Source: Petrosia ficiformis (lineage: Eukaryota; Porifera; Demospongiae; Haplosclerida; Petrosiidae). From it: a DNA stretch of 64,000 nt. Below the pieces are notes generated by a model. The model was not told the DNA's origin. It searched no databases and saw nothing but the letters and a program-made list of their open reading frames with translations. The position numbers and the translations under genes were made by a program. Each line of letters opens with the position of its first letter. Position 1 is the stretch's first letter. Shown one piece after another: positions 1 to 13,045 of the stretch. The stretch is taken from contig OX345642.1 of assembly GCA_947044365.1 (NCBI GenBank), forward strand, positions 248,001 through 312,000, in the 5' to 3' direction.

Positions 1-529
1 AAACAGTCCTCCTTCAAAGAAATGGGAGAATATGTCACCTCCTCCTCCTCCTCCACCAAAGAACACTAATTATTATAATAGAAAACACTTAATGATGTCA
101 TGATGATGTCATAATGACTCACTTCCTGGAAATCCATCCAAACCACTATCTCCCATACCATCTTTAAAAGCATCCATTCCATATCTGTCGTACAAGTCTC
201 GTTTTTGAGGATCAGAGAGGATTTCATAAGCACTTTGAATTGATTTGAACTGGAGAGATATAAATATGATGTTTAAATTAATGAAGAGATAAGAATGGTC
301 AGAGAAAGTTTATTAACATATGAGGAGTACCGGATTACCTTATCCTCTCCATCAGCTCCAGGATTTTTATCTGGGTGATAAGCCTTTGCTAAACGATGAT
401 AAGCCTATATAATAGATTATTAATAATATCTGTTCATAATCAGTACACATATATATATACTCTTCTTATGTCTCCATCACTTGCACCTCTGGATACCTCC
501 AGAATGTCATACAACTCATGATCACTCAT
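1..529 (-). CDS. DNAJA: DnaJ subfamily A (type I Hsp40) co-chaperone, 5' part
   Basis: Co-chaperone that stimulates the ATPase of cytosolic Hsp70. Four exons are visible on the minus strand: 461-529, 339-404, 123-249 and 1-65, the last cut by the window edge. The start follows directly after an acceptor, so an upstream non-coding exon is likely. The translated exons give a J domain (LYDILEVSRGASDGDIRRAY, then AYHPDKNPGADGEDK with the HPD tripeptide that contacts Hsp70), followed by a Gly-rich stretch GGGGGGDIFSHFF. The DIFSHFFEGGLF segment is typical of DNAJA1/DNAJA2. The zinc-finger and C-terminal domains lie outside the window, so the exact paralogue cannot be fixed. It is head-to-head with prolidase, 183 bp apart. 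Confidence 0.88.
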
Positions 530-712
530 CTGAAATCATTATATATTATTATTATTATTATTATTATTATATTTACCTCTGAAGAAATATATGATGAGGT
601 ATTAGAAAGGCAGGAAGATACAGAGAACACGAGATAGGGGATTAACTATGAACAGACCACACCTATTTTAATATAACTATTAATAAATTAACTACCTTGC
701 TTAGCTGAGAGC
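530..712. promoter_or_regulatory. bidirectional promoter, DNAJA / PEPD
   Basis: A 183-bp gap between two divergent start codons must contain both promoters and the upstream acceptor of the chaperone gene. It includes an ATT microsatellite at about 546-570. I see no TATA box or heat-shock element I would defend. Confidence 0.5.
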
Positions 713-3700
713 ATGGCTGCAAGGTAAGCACAGCAAATATATTATTTATAATATTCATATTATTTATGTTACAGATCTGATAGTTGTTTCTCTATGGGAT
801 TAGAAACTCTCTCTGTCCCTATGAGATTGTTTGCATTGAACAGAGAGAGGTTATGTGAGAGATTACAAGCACTACAAGATGTACCTCCTTCATCCATTGT
901 GCTGTTGGAAGGAGGAAAGCAAGAAACGCGATACTGTTCTGATCATGAACCATTGTTTCGACAGGTAGGTATCTGTGTTGTACTGTATATGAGTCTGATT
1001 CTAGCCTCATTCCCCATGTCTGGTTCTATATCCTCATTCTCATTCCTTACTAGTTTCACAAATTCATGAAATATTTAAGAGTTGTTTCTCTCTTCTCCCT
1101 TGTTTTCAGGAATCATATTTTCATTGGTTATTTGGTGTAACTGAGCCTGACTGCTATGGAGCTTTGGAGGTCAAAACAGGAAAATCCATTTTATTTATCC
1201 CTCGTTTATCAAAGGAATATGCTATTTGGTTGGGAGAGTGAGTTAAAGATCTAGTAGCGTATAGACTGAGAGATTCTATTGCTAAACGATTTAATTTACA
1301 TTGTAAATAATTAATATTTGAATTTTTTTCAGAATCTATCCTCCATCACATTTCAAAGAGAAATATGCAATTGATGATGTACACTACACTGACGAGGTTA
1401 TTAGATAATGTTGTGTTATATGATGTACATAAATATAGTCCTTATATTAAATATAGAATAATGAGCTAATGTAACTGGTGAAACAAGTAATTAGTATAGT
1501 CATATATGTTATTAACCTGTTTAGCTAGTTATCTGTTATTATAATAATAATTATTATTATGATAACCTCTAGCTGATAAGAATCTATTGTAGTCTTGTAA
1601 ATATGTTCAATCCATAAGAAAATGTTTAACTAATCAATATAAGATTAATTGAATCACTAATCAATATAAGATCAATATAAGATTAATTGAATCTCTAACC
1701 AATGTATCATTGTCTGATTTATATAACCTCATCAACCTATAGTCTATTACAACATTAAATATAATTATAATTATAATAAATATTATAATATATATTATTG
1801 TTAACAGATTTCTGATGTACTAAAAGCAAAGAATCCAGAAATGTTGATGTTACTGGTCAGTTTGGATGATGTTATTTTCATTTATTTGTTTATTTATTTG
1901 TTTATTTTAGAACGGTGTTAATACTGATAGCGGAAGTACTTGTAAAGAAGCATTATTCGAAGGAATTGCTGAGTTAGTATCAACATGACATGATCACATG
2001 ATAGTCACATGATCTATCTCTAGGTTTCGGGATGTATTAAATAATAAACTATTACACCCAGAGATCATGGAATGGTATGTATAGATATATTGTTTTATTA
2101 CTAACATCACTTTTATCATGTGACAGTCGTGTGATCAAGACCCCAATGGAAATAGAAGTTCTACGATACACTAATGCTATTAGTAGCATGGCTCATTGTG
2201 AGGTATGATGACTGTGTGTCTATGTGCATTTGTATGTCATATTTATATTAATAGGTTATGCGAGCCTGTAAACCAGGTATGATGGAATATGAATTGGAGA
2301 GCTTGTTTCAACATTTGTGCTATAGTCGTGGAGGTTGTCGTAATATATCATATGTTTGTGTCTGTGGATCGTAAGTTATATCTCATCATCCACTAGTCTG
2401 TTTAATATTAGTTCATTGGTCCATTGACTTGTCTTGGTTCATCCATTAGTCCATTGATTCATTCATTAGTCCATTGGTTCATCCATTAGTCCATTGACTA
2501 TCTCATTAGTCCATTGTCTCACAAATCATTCGTTATATTATTCCAGTGGTACTAATTCATCTGTGCTACATTATGGACATGCTGGTGCTCCTAATGACAG
2601 ACAAATACAAGATACAGACATGTGGTAAGCACATGTGGTAAGCACATGTATACCTTCATACTACCCCTCTCTTCAACTTGTCATTTTACCTACTTATCAT
2701 CCTGTCTTTCTTTTTTCCATTGTCACTTTACCCCTTTCTCTGCCCCCCTACTCTTTCTAGTCTATTTGATATGGGTGGAGAATACTATTGTTATGCTTCT
2801 GATATTACATGCTCTTCCTCTGCCCCCCCTACTCTTTCTAGTCTATTTGATATGGGTGGAGAATACTATTGTTATGCTTCTGATATTACATGCTCTTCCT
2901 CTGCCCCCCTACACTTTCTCTGCCCCCCTACTCTTCCTAGTCTATTTGATATGGGTGGAGAATACTATTGTTATGCTTCTGATATTACATGATCTTTCTC
3001 TGCCCCCCAACTCTTTCTAGTCTATTTGATATGGGTGGAGAATACTATTGTTATGCTTCTGATATTACATGCTCTTTTCCTGCTAATGGAAAATTCTCTG
3101 AAGATCAGAAATCAATTTACAATGCTGTCTATAAAGCTAACAGAGCTGTCATGGGTGCTGTCAAGCCTGGAGTTATTTGGTCCGATATGCATTGCCTAGC
3201 TGAGAGGGTGATTCTTACATCATTAAAAGAGATAGGACTGCTAAAAGGAGAGGTGGAAGATATGATGAAAGTTCGTTTGGGGGCCATATTCTTGCCTCAT
3301 GGTTTGGGACACTTCATAGGATGTGATACGCATGACGTTGGTGGTTACCCTGAGGTAAGTTACCATGGTAACTAGTATACATTCTTATGTTCTGTTGTTT
3401 TTTTTTTGCAGGGAACAGAGAAGATTGAAGAACCTGGTCTAAATAAATTGAGAACTGTCCGCTGTCTTCAAGCTGGGATGTGCTTGACAATAGAACCAGG
3501 ATGTTACTTCATAGATGCTGTATGTTGATTTGTTTACATAATGTTTGCCAACATACACATTTTGTTCATAATTTTACAAACAACATGTATTGTACTAATC
3601 ACAAACAATGAATGTTCTGTTTACAGAAATTAATAATTATTGTTGTTTACATCACGCAATTATATTTTGCATACATTTTGTTAATAAACAATTATTCATT

Positions 3701-3990
3701 AATGGTGGTAATGTTTATTTTTTAATTATAGCTACTGGATAAAGCATTACTTAATCCATCACAAGCATGCTTCATTAATGGTGACATCCTTCAACGCTTT
3801 AGAAATTTTGGAGGGGTGAGTGTGGTCTATATAATGAATTTCTTGTTACTGTATGTATATATAGGTTCGTATTGAAGATGATATCATTGTGACTCCATCT
3901 GGTATGGAATTACTAACAGATGTTCCTCGCACTGTTGAAGAGATTGAGGCTTGGATTCAGAGGGGAGAAAAAACATGGAAGAAACAATGA
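713..3990 (+). CDS. PEPD: Xaa-Pro dipeptidase (prolidase)
   Basis: Cytosolic metallo-dipeptidase (M24B) that splits dipeptides with a C-terminal proline. Exons: 713-723, 775-964, 1110-1237, 1333-1396, 1808-1855, 1911-1972, 2024-2074, 2127-2202, 2255-2370, 2547-2624, 3021-3354, 3412-3519, 3732-3815, 3865-3990, giving 491 aa (human about 493). The N-terminal domain shows [13 protein letters not shown]. In the catalytic domain the metal ligands are visible: two Asp in [16 protein letters not shown], His in [11 protein letters not shown], Glu in LTIEPG and Glu in VRIEDD. All are intact, so the enzyme should be active. The start of exon 11 is preceded by three tandem copies of itself with its acceptor (2740-3020); only the last acceptor gives a full-length protein. 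Confidence 0.96.
2740..3090 (+). repeat. tandem copies of an exon start with its 3' splice site (PEPD exon 11)
   Basis: Four copies, spaced 81, 99 and 80 bp, each contain a pyrimidine tract, TTTCTAG or TTCCTAG, and the first ~50 nt of exon 11. Copies begin at 2761, 2842, 2941 and 3021. Copies 1-3 stay in frame with each other, but the frame runs into TGA just after copy 3 (near 2990). Confidence 0.9.
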
Positions 3991-4179
3991 TCATTATGGT
4001 TATCTATGATTAGACCCCTTAGTTAGTAGTTAATAATAATAATTATTATTATTGTGTGATTTATGAAACCACACCTACAACACGTGGCTATATACTAGGG
4101 TGTTCCTGTTCTGTTCTCATTTCGCCCTGGTTGTTCTTAGCTTAGACACCAAAGTAGTGTTTTGTCTACTCATGTGAAG

Positions 4180-4389
4180 ATGGCTCAGGAGCTGGAACGT
4201 ATATTCTCTCTTCTTCTCAGTCCTGATACTGAAATTATTCGTCAGGTTAGCAACACCAGATATATAAACATGTCTCCAACATATCCTCTTCTGTAGGCTA
4301 CAGCTGAACTTCAGAGAGTATATAAAGACCCTGTCATTGTAGCTGCTCTGTGTGATGTCCTCTTACAATCAGAGAATCCTCATGTTAGT

Positions 4390-4423
<34 letters not shown>

Positions 4424-7400
4424 GGTATTTAGATTCGCCAGTTATCAGCTGTATTATTACGTAAGAAACTTGGTCGTATGTGGAGAAAGTTGACACCTGA
4501 AGAGAAAGAGAGGTAATTTAATTAAGTTCTCATAGCAACCCATATGGGGAACTCATCCTGGACGGATATTATTAATATTATAATCTTATTCTTTCCAGTT
4601 TCAAAGGTATTCTACTACAATGTCTAAGAAGTGAAATGCAGTAAGATGTATAATAATTGTATATATAATTATTAAAAATATTATATATAAATGTTCATAA
4701 ATAGTTTAAATTAAATTATTTATTTTTTCCATTGATGACAAAACCATTAAAATATTTTATTTGTAGTCATCTGGTATTGAGATCAGCAGCTAATCTAGTG
4801 AGTAGTGTCTATAATATCATAATCATATTAATATTATTTTTATTATTAGGTTAGTGTGATAGCTGGTTATGAGTTCACACATGGTGAATGGACTGAACTA
4901 TCACAATTCATTATGCAATGTTGTCAAAGTGAAGATCCAGGTCAACGAGAGGTAACCACACCCACTATATTAATATACTTAATTGCATTCTGTAGATCTA
5001 CATGTATATACATTCATTATATCTATCTATTGATTCATTTCATCATCTGTTCATTAGTAGCCATCCATCTGTGCATTTCGTACATATGTCCATTTATTAC
5101 TTCTGTTCATCCATTCATTTTGTCCATCTATCTATCTATCCTTGGTGCCTATCTATCTATCTACCCATTCATTGCATCAATATATGCATTTTGTCCATCT
5201 ATCTATCTATCTGTCCATCTACATGTATGTATCTATCCTTTCCGCCTATCTATTTATCTACACATTCATTGCATCCATCAATGCATTTCGTCCATCTACA
5301 TGTATGTATGTATTTATCTATCTATCTATCCATTCTGTTCCTCTACTTATCCATTAATTCATTAATTCATTCTTCACAAGATTGGAATGCTAGTGATGAC
5401 TTCAGTGATGGAATCAGCTACACTACAACTTCAATCTCAGTTCACTCAACTTCTTGGTCTATTCTCTTCAGCTCTCGATGACACAGGAAGTAAAATGGTA
5501 CCATTTTATGCCTTACAGTAAGTTTTAATGACTTTTCAAATTACCTTATATGGTCATTTTACAATAAGATGCCTGACTTCTATGGTGGAGTATATTAGTG
5601 ATGATGAAACAGTTAGTTATCACATGATTTAATTATGATTGTCATGTGACTTGTATTTGTTTATTAGGAATTGTTCCGACAAATGATCCCAAAAGCAATG
5701 ATAGCTACTAAAAGATTGATTATAACAGATGAGGTATACATATATTTGTTTACTTGTTTATTTACATCTTTGTTTACATGTTTATTTACTTGTTTTTGTT
5801 TATTTTTCATAGGACAAAGCGTGTGAAGCAATGGATTTATTTGATGAGTTAATTGAAATTGAAGTTGGTGTGATCACACCGTATCTACAACCTCTTATTG
5901 AGTTCTGTTTAGAAGTGAGTCATAACTGTTCATGTGATAATCATGTGACTTGTAATACCACTATATGTGTGATAATCATGTGACTATTATGTAGATTGGT
6001 AGCAATGTTAGTCTTGGAGATGGTATCAGAGTGAGAGCTTTATCAACAATATCTTGGCTTGTGACAGCTAAGAAAAAGGCAATTGTTTTATATCAGTGTT
6101 TGTTGTTTGACACAACCCTTTGTTTATTTATCAGTGTTTGTTGTATCACACGACCCTTTGTTTATTTATCAGTGTTTGTTGTTTGACACGACCCTTTGTT
6201 TATTTATCAGTGTTTGTTGTATCACACGACCCTTTGTTTATTTATCAGTGTTTGTTGTTTGACACGACCCTTTGTTTATTTATCAGTATTTGTTGTTTGA
6301 CACGACCCTTTGTTTATTTATCAGTGTTTGTTGTATCACACGACCCTTTGTTTATTTATCAGTGTTTGTTGTTTGACACGACCCTTTGTTTATTTATCAG
6401 TGTTTGTTGTATCACACGACCCTTTGTTTATTTATCAGTGTTTGTTGTTTGACACGACCCTTTGTTTATTTATCAGTATTTGTTGTTTGACACGACCCTT
6501 TGTTTATTTATCAGTGTTTGTTGTATCACACGAGCCTTTGTTTATTTATCAGTGTTTGTTGTTTGACACGACCCTTTGTTTATTTATCAGTGTTTGTTGT
6601 TTGACACGACCCTTTGTTTATTTATCAGTGTTTGTTGTTTGACACGACCCTTTGTTTATTTATCAGTGTTTGTTGTTTGACACGACCCTTTGTTTATTTT
6701 TTTTTGTTTCTTATTCTCCCGTAGAGTCTCTTAAAGAAAGGTCTTCTTCTTCCTCTCTTACAAACTTTACTAAATATTATGATTACTTTTAATGAACAAC
6801 ACGAGAAAGAGGATGAAGATGAGGATGACTTTCTGGAAGACCATGACCAGCGACCTCATTCTGTAGCATCACAAGTATGTCACATGACTTGTTAATTACA
6901 GTAATTATTAATGTAATATTAACAGGTTATTGATCGACTTGCTCTCTGTTTACCTCCCGAAAAGATTTTCTCCCCAGTGGTAAGATAATCACTCCCTCTA
7001 TCTTTTACCTCTCTGTCATTTCACTCCTTTATTAGCTTCAAATGATTAATCCTTGGTTACAACAAGATTCCCTCCCATTTCAGAAGAAGACTGCCCTTAC
7101 TGCTGTAGCAGTAATGGTAGAAGGATGTGCCGAACACATCAGAAATAAGTATGAAATATACATCTATTATAATAATATGAAAATTAATTGTTTAAATACT
7201 CATTGTAAGGCCATGTTGTACATGAATCTATTGGAATTTGATATAAATGAAGGTTAATCTCTTAGATGACAAATCCATTAGTTTAGTTTACTAAGCATGT
7301 TTATTAATAACCATTAATAACCATTACTTCAAATAGTTCATTATTTGTTCTTTGTTCATACCTTATTTGATATAGTCACTTAGCTAGTCTTGTACAATGT

Positions 7401-8600
7401 GTCTACTGTGGTATGCAAGATTCTAACCCCATAGTCAGAAATGCAGCTCTATTCACTTTAGGACAATTATCAGAACACTTACAAGTGAATATAATGACAT
7501 GTAGTTATTAATAGTTATTATATAACTTTCCCTTTAGCCTGACATCACTCAATTCAGTTCAGAATTGCTTCCAGCTTTGTTTCAATTTCTTGAACAAGCT
7601 CTGTCTACCAGGGGGCGTGACAGAACATCAATAACTAAAACATTTTATGCTCTAGAAACATTTTGTGAACACTTGGGTATGATTGTTATTATTAGTATAC
7701 ATTTGACCACACCTATCTGTACACAGGAACACAACTGTTACCATATCTTCCTGGATTGATGGAGAAATTATTCATAATGCTTACAGGAGACTTTGTTAGT
7801 TTATCCGTCTGTTGATTCTATATATAATTATATTCATATATGTCCATCCAATCATTTTTCACTTACAGAATATACATTATAAGGAATTAGCTATTAGTTG
7901 CATTGGAGCAGTAGGTTAACATTCACATATATACATATACCAGCGTGCATTCATCCACACATATACATCATACCAGCGTGCATTCCTCTACACATATATA
8001 CATCATATCAGTGTGCATTCATCCACACATATACATCATATCAGCATGCATTCATCCACACATATACATCATATCAGCGTGCATTCATCCACACATACAT
8101 CATATCAGCGTGCATTCATCCACACACATACATCATATCAGCGTGCACTCATCCACATATATACATATACCAGCGTGCAGCATTCATCCACACATATATA
8201 CATCATACCAGCGTGCATTCCTCTACACATATATACATCATACCAGCATGCATTTTGTCTTTCCTTAGCTAATGCTGTTGAAGAAAACTTACTTCCTTTT
8301 TTTTCAAAGATAGTGGAATCTTTAAAGGTACAATGATCATTATAATATAACACATTATTAGTTGTATTTACCATATAAGGCATACATCATGTTACCATAC
8401 CAACAAGAAATGGTTGTACTACAAGGACAGGCTATTGGTAAATACTGTCATTACTATATCAACCATTCTCTTAACCTCTCTTCTCTTGTCTCATCTCCTT
8501 TCTTCCCCCCTTTCCCTATTTTCCCATCCTTTCTCCTCCTCCTCCTCCTCCTCCTTCTCCTCCTCTCCTCTTCCACCTCCTCCTCCACCTCCTCCTCCTC

Positions 8601-8631
<31 letters not shown>

Positions 8632-11433
8632 TCCTATTTCAGACACATTGGGAATATTAGCTAGAACTATTGGTTCAAGTAACTTCCAGCCAATAGCTGA
8701 GGAATCTGTTCAGTTAGGAATGGTAAATTATTAATAATAAATACTGTTCATAATTATTATCAATATCTATTAGGTTTTGATGCAAAGCACTGATCCTGAT
8801 CTACGAAGAGCAGTGTATGTTATATATATATATAATCATACATATTAATGTATTATATATTTATCTTATTTATGTTAGATTTGGAATGCTAGCATCAGTG
8901 TCTGTTGTAATGAAAGAGGCTATGTTGCCACACCTCCAAGCCATTATAGCTAAAATGTTAGAATCTCTCCAATCAGAAGAAGGGGTGAAGGTAAGCCACA
9001 CCCACTTTTATTATTGATTGTAATCTTGATATATTTATAATAGGCACATTATTCATCATCGGCTGTTCCATTTCTTGAGTTTGATAATGAAGAGGAGGAG
9101 GAGACTGAGGAAGTGGGAAATGTGTCACAAGAGAGTCTGGAGGATGATCAAGATATAGAAGGGTATGTATGTCATATGATGTGTAGTGACATATACAACA
9201 AATCATGTGACATGTCATATGATATTAATTTAGGTATACAGTTGAGAATGCATATTTGGAAGAGAAGGAAGATATATGTAATGCCATTGGAGAAATAGCG
9301 AAAAATGTTGGGTGAGTCATGTGACTAGTCATGTAATATACCTGATAATCTGGGTCTGGAGATATTTCAGAAGGGTCTTGTTATTATTTACAGGGTCCAT
9401 TTCATTCCTTTTATTGATGATTGTTTTAAAGAAATCAATGTTTTAACTGAGGTATGATATATCATCATAATCATGTGATAATCATGTGACACCACACCTT
9501 TTAATATTGTTATTAGTGATGTTTTATTCTACTAGTTAATGAATCATTTTTATCTTATAGCATTCAACTGTTGCTGTTCGTAAATCATCCACTGTAGCTC
9601 TTAGTAGATTATGTATAGTGTGGTATAACACTAATATAATATCTGGACAAGACAAAGGTTAGTATTGAATGAATACATTACTAGATCACATGATTAACAT
9701 GTGACTACGGCTAGTACTGTAAACAATGGTGAACAAACGCTTACCTCTTCCTTGAGTTCATTCGATATGAAAACCTATTAAATACGGATCACAATTATTA
9801 TATAGTCCTCACCATACATTGTGCTACTGTATTGATATCCTAATTGTCAGATAGTTGGGTGGGGAGTTCAAAGGTCCTTTTTTCATTAGAGATTGATATT
9901 GTTAATGGAGTTACTTCAAATCTCCTATATTAGATGCTCTTGATGGACTAATTAATTCAACATTACTAAGTATGTCAGCTGGTGCTCGTACTGATAATGA
10001 CTCGTCTGTTGTCTTGGCAACGCTGGAGAGTATTGAAAGAATGTTAAAATCTTTACATGGACGTGGTTTTGTTGTTCAGGAAAGAGTGATTGGAAGTGTA
10101 TTAGTAACAGTTGAAGATATTTTAAGTAATAAGGTGAGTTGAGTATATATACCATATATATTCTAATTAAGAAAATTATGAAATTATTTCTTCAGGCTCA
10201 GTGTCAGGAAGAAGAGGAAGATGATGTTGGTGGATTTGAAAATGGAGAGATAGCGGAAATGGACGGGATGATACTAGAAATGGCTGGTAGTCTCCTTGGA
10301 CCGCTGGCTAAATTAGTAGGTGGAGCCAATGTATCAGATGTATTGAGACCCATTATGAACAAGATCAAGAATAAATTGGTATGTATGGAACTGTGTAAAG
10401 GTCATTCATGTTCACCTTGACCTCAGAAACATTTTACCTACACCATTTTTTAATTATCCTTCCTGTTCTTTTTTGTATGTCAAAATTCAATCCACTGCTT
10501 CGTTGCTGAGTTACAATATAATCATGTATTAACCTTATGACATTACACTATACACTATATTACATATAAAGTCATCACATCATAATTTTGAGATCATCAT
10601 GAATGTGAACAGACTTTAATTGTTTGTTATTTTCTATTTATCTATCAGAAAATTAATAGTTCTGTAGCAGAAAGATCCTTTATTATAGGAACGCTAGCTG
10701 AAGTAAGTCACATGACATGCACATGACGCACATAATTATCAATTAATTATAGATAGTTGATGGGTGTGGTAGTAGTAGTACACATCTAGTGGATGAATTA
10801 TATCCATTTTTCATTCGTGGATTATCTGACAAAGAAGATGAAGTAATTAGTAACAGTGTATATGGATTAGGAGTATTAATAGCTAATGGATTACCAAATA
10901 CAAGCAGGTATACATGTGTGTGTATGTGACTATCTATCTATTTATTAAATGATATCTTCTATCTATCTCATCCAATTATTATGAGGTCTTTTATCTACAT
11001 TGTGTATCCTCTATCCATTCATCTAATTATTGTATGATATCTTTGATCTATCTATCTATCTATGTAGCTATCTATCTATTTATTATGATGTCATTATATC
11101 CACCCCCTCAGTAAATATCAAGAGGTTATTCAAATGTTATTTGCTCTAGCTCAGAGGAGGCAAAATGGACGACTTGTGGATAATGTTTGTGCTGCAGTGT
11201 GTAGAATGATAGTTGCTCAACAAGATGGAGTCCCCTTAGAACACGTGGGCTAGAGTTTATCATTACACCTTTGTGGTTTATTATAATATATAACAGGTTA
11301 TACCAGTTTTACTACAAAATTTACCTCTCAAAGAAGACATGGAGGAGAACGAGACTGTTTATAATTGTCTGTTAGGATTAATACAAACTGGAAATAATGT
11401 GGTGTGTACAACTAACTGTGTTGTGTTTACTTG

Positions 11434-11485
<52 letters not shown>

Positions 11486-12035
11486 GATGATTAATAATTT
11501 GGATCTTGTGTTAAAAGCATTTGCAATGGAATTATTACCATCTTCAAAACTATCTCAAGGTATATGTTACTATTATTAGAACAATCTACATGTTACTATT
11601 ATTAGAATACTCTACATGTTACTATTAATAGAACAATGTAAATGTTAGTATTGTTACTGTTATTAAACATTAGAACAATCTACATGTTACTATTATTAGA
11701 ATAGTCTACATGTTACTATTATTAGAATCATGTACATGTTACTATTATTAAAACAATCTACATGTTACTATTAATAGAACAATCTACATGTTACTATTAT
11801 TAGAACAATATACATGTTACTATTAATAATACAATATACATGTTACTATTATTAGAAGTACTCATTCTTCTCTTTAGCTCTACAAACTCAAATAGTTCAA
11901 GTGATACGAGCTCTTCATGTACAATTTGGACATCAATTCCAGACAGCTGTTTCATGTCTACCTCCTCCTCATGCTCAGACATTAGCTAATCTCTTATCAT
12001 CATCTCCAGTACTACAGAATGGTATTGAACATTAG
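4180..12035 (+). CDS. IPO4: importin-4 (karyopherin beta family)
   Basis: Nuclear import receptor built of HEAT repeats; family members carry histones and ribosomal proteins. Exons: 4180-4245, 4297-4383, 4433-4512, 4599-4640, 4767-4797, 4850-4951, 5381-5517, 5569-5611, 5668-5733, 5813-5914, 5995-6078, 6725-6874, 6926-6979, 7036-7148, 7376-7484, 7538-7676, 7727-7794, 7869-7914, 8269-8327, 8380-8437, 8643-8722, 8774-8814, 8879-8990, 9044-9162, 9234-9311, 9394-9451, 9561-9657, 9934-10133, 10196-10378, 10649-10702, 10753-10907, 11112-11244, 11297-11401, 11487-11559, 11878-12035; 1093 aa (human about 1081). Diagnostic stretches include RQLSAVLLRKKLGRMWRKL (importin-beta N-terminal region), an acidic loop after TLLNIMITFNEQH and LPLKEDMEENE near the end. 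Intron 11 appears to start with GC rather than GT (AAG|GCAATT). Several introns hold minisatellites. Confidence 0.94.
5000..5375 (+). repeat. degenerate (ATCT)n tract, IPO4 intron 6
   Basis: Imperfect CCATCTATCTAT-type repeats fill most of this unusually long intron. The open frames across it are repeat artefacts. Confidence 0.8.
6083..6700 (+). repeat. 38-bp minisatellite, IPO4 intron 11
   Basis: About 16 copies of a 38-bp unit containing TTTATCAGTGTTTGTTG and CACGACCC. Two variants alternate (GTTTGACAC versus GTATCACAC). The array begins within about 10 nt of the non-canonical GC donor of exon 11. Confidence 0.92.
7920..8255 (+). repeat. 33-35-bp minisatellite, IPO4 intron 18
   Basis: About ten copies of a unit built from ACATATACATCATA, CCAGCGTGC and ATTCATCCAC, with small indels. 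It fills the intron between exons 7869-7914 and 8269-8327. Confidence 0.88.
8480..8640 (+). repeat. strand-asymmetric polypyrimidine (CTC)n tract, IPO4 intron 20
   Basis: About 150 nt of almost pure C/T, mostly CCT/CTC triplets, directly before the acceptor of exon 21. The Ser/Pro/Leu-rich open frames over it are artefacts of this composition. Confidence 0.9.
11561..11868 (+). repeat. 26-bp minisatellite, IPO4 intron 34
   Basis: About eleven degenerate copies of a unit like ACATGTTACTATTATTAGAA plus CAATCT, starting immediately at the donor of exon 34 and running to the last acceptor. Confidence 0.85.
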
Positions 12036-12214
12036 CCCCATTCCTAGAAGATGAGATCAGGAATGAGACTCAAATATGTAAATAATTATATTGAGATTTA
12101 TAAATTTTCGATATTATTAGGAATTTTAGTCACACTCCATCCACACACTTATTGATTATTATAATTATATTAAACCTTGATTGTTAAGAGTAACTGAAGA
12201 CCAAGTTAATTTGT

Positions 12215-12337
12215 AGGGCCCAGAGTAATGTCCGGACCCCTGGCTATTTTAGGGGGGGCGGCGTATGCACTATACAATCTGTCTAGTTCACGAGAGTAAG
12301 TCTGTCACTAGTTGGAAGTCGTTTGTATGAACATTAG
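12215..12337 (+). promoter_or_regulatory. putative promoter and non-coding exon 1 of the first Rap2-like gene
   Basis: This block resembles 19690-19800 upstream of the Rap2-kinase gene: a GGGCCCAGAGTAA box, a stretch like GTCTAGTTCACGAGAGTAAG, then a shared donor (TTAG|GTAAGTTTGATCT at 12337/12338) and related intron sequence. The matching acceptor precedes the Rap2 start at 15011/15012, giving a 2.67-kb 5'-UTR intron. The exon and its end are inferred from conservation between copies and splice signals. Confidence 0.55.
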
Positions 12338-12534
12338 GTAAGTTTGATCTTATATCAATATTATTTCTTAAAGAAGATATACAATAGTTTGACAGCCTGA
12401 TTTTATATTTCCAGTTAAATGTTTTTTAATACTAAATTTTGCAGTGTCTATTTTAAACTGTTGTGTTTGTTGTTGCAGTAGTCTCACATGGACTAATATA
12501 AACTAACCTACATATATTATGTTAATGCTATTTT

Positions 12535-13045
12535 TAATGTACTATCATAAGTAAATCCATCTTACATGATATTTTTAATGTACTATCATAAGTAAATCCA
12601 TCTTACATGATATTTTTAATGTACTATCATAAGTAAATCCATCTTACATGATATTTTTAATGTACTATCATAAGTAAATCCATCTTACATGATATTTTTA
12701 ATGTGCTATCATAAGTAAATCCATCTTACATGATATTTTTAATGTACTATCATAAGTAAATCCATCTTACATGATATTTTTAATGTGCTATCGTAAGTAA
12801 ATCCATCTTACATGATATTTTTAATGTACTATCGTAAGTAAATCCATCTTACATGATATTTTTAATGTACTATCATAAGTAAATCCATCTTACATGATAT
12901 TTTTAATGTACTATCATAAGTAAATCCATCTTACATGATATTTTTAATGTACTATCATAAGTAGATCCATCTTACATGATATTTTTAATGTACTATCATA
13001 AGTAGATCCATCTTACATGATATTTTTAATGTACTATCATAAGTA
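12535..13045 (+). repeat. 41-bp minisatellite
   Basis: About twelve near-identical copies of a 41-bp unit containing ATTTTTAATGTACTATCATA and AGTAAATCCATCTTACATG. Copies differ at single positions (TACTATC/TGCTATC, CATAAG/CGTAAG). Confidence 0.95.

Noticed and set aside
2622..2992. Frames with three copies of [16 protein letters not shown] as a separate protein
   Set aside because: They are duplicated copies of PEPD exon 11 lying in the intron, ended by TGA.
6120..6642. Two 110-residue frames of repeated FIYQCLL-type peptides
   Set aside because: They are translations of the 38-bp intronic minisatellite; the exons on both sides belong to IPO4.
8362..8734. Poly-Ser/Pro/Leu frames
   Set aside because: They come from the CTC-rich intron tract before an IPO4 exon.
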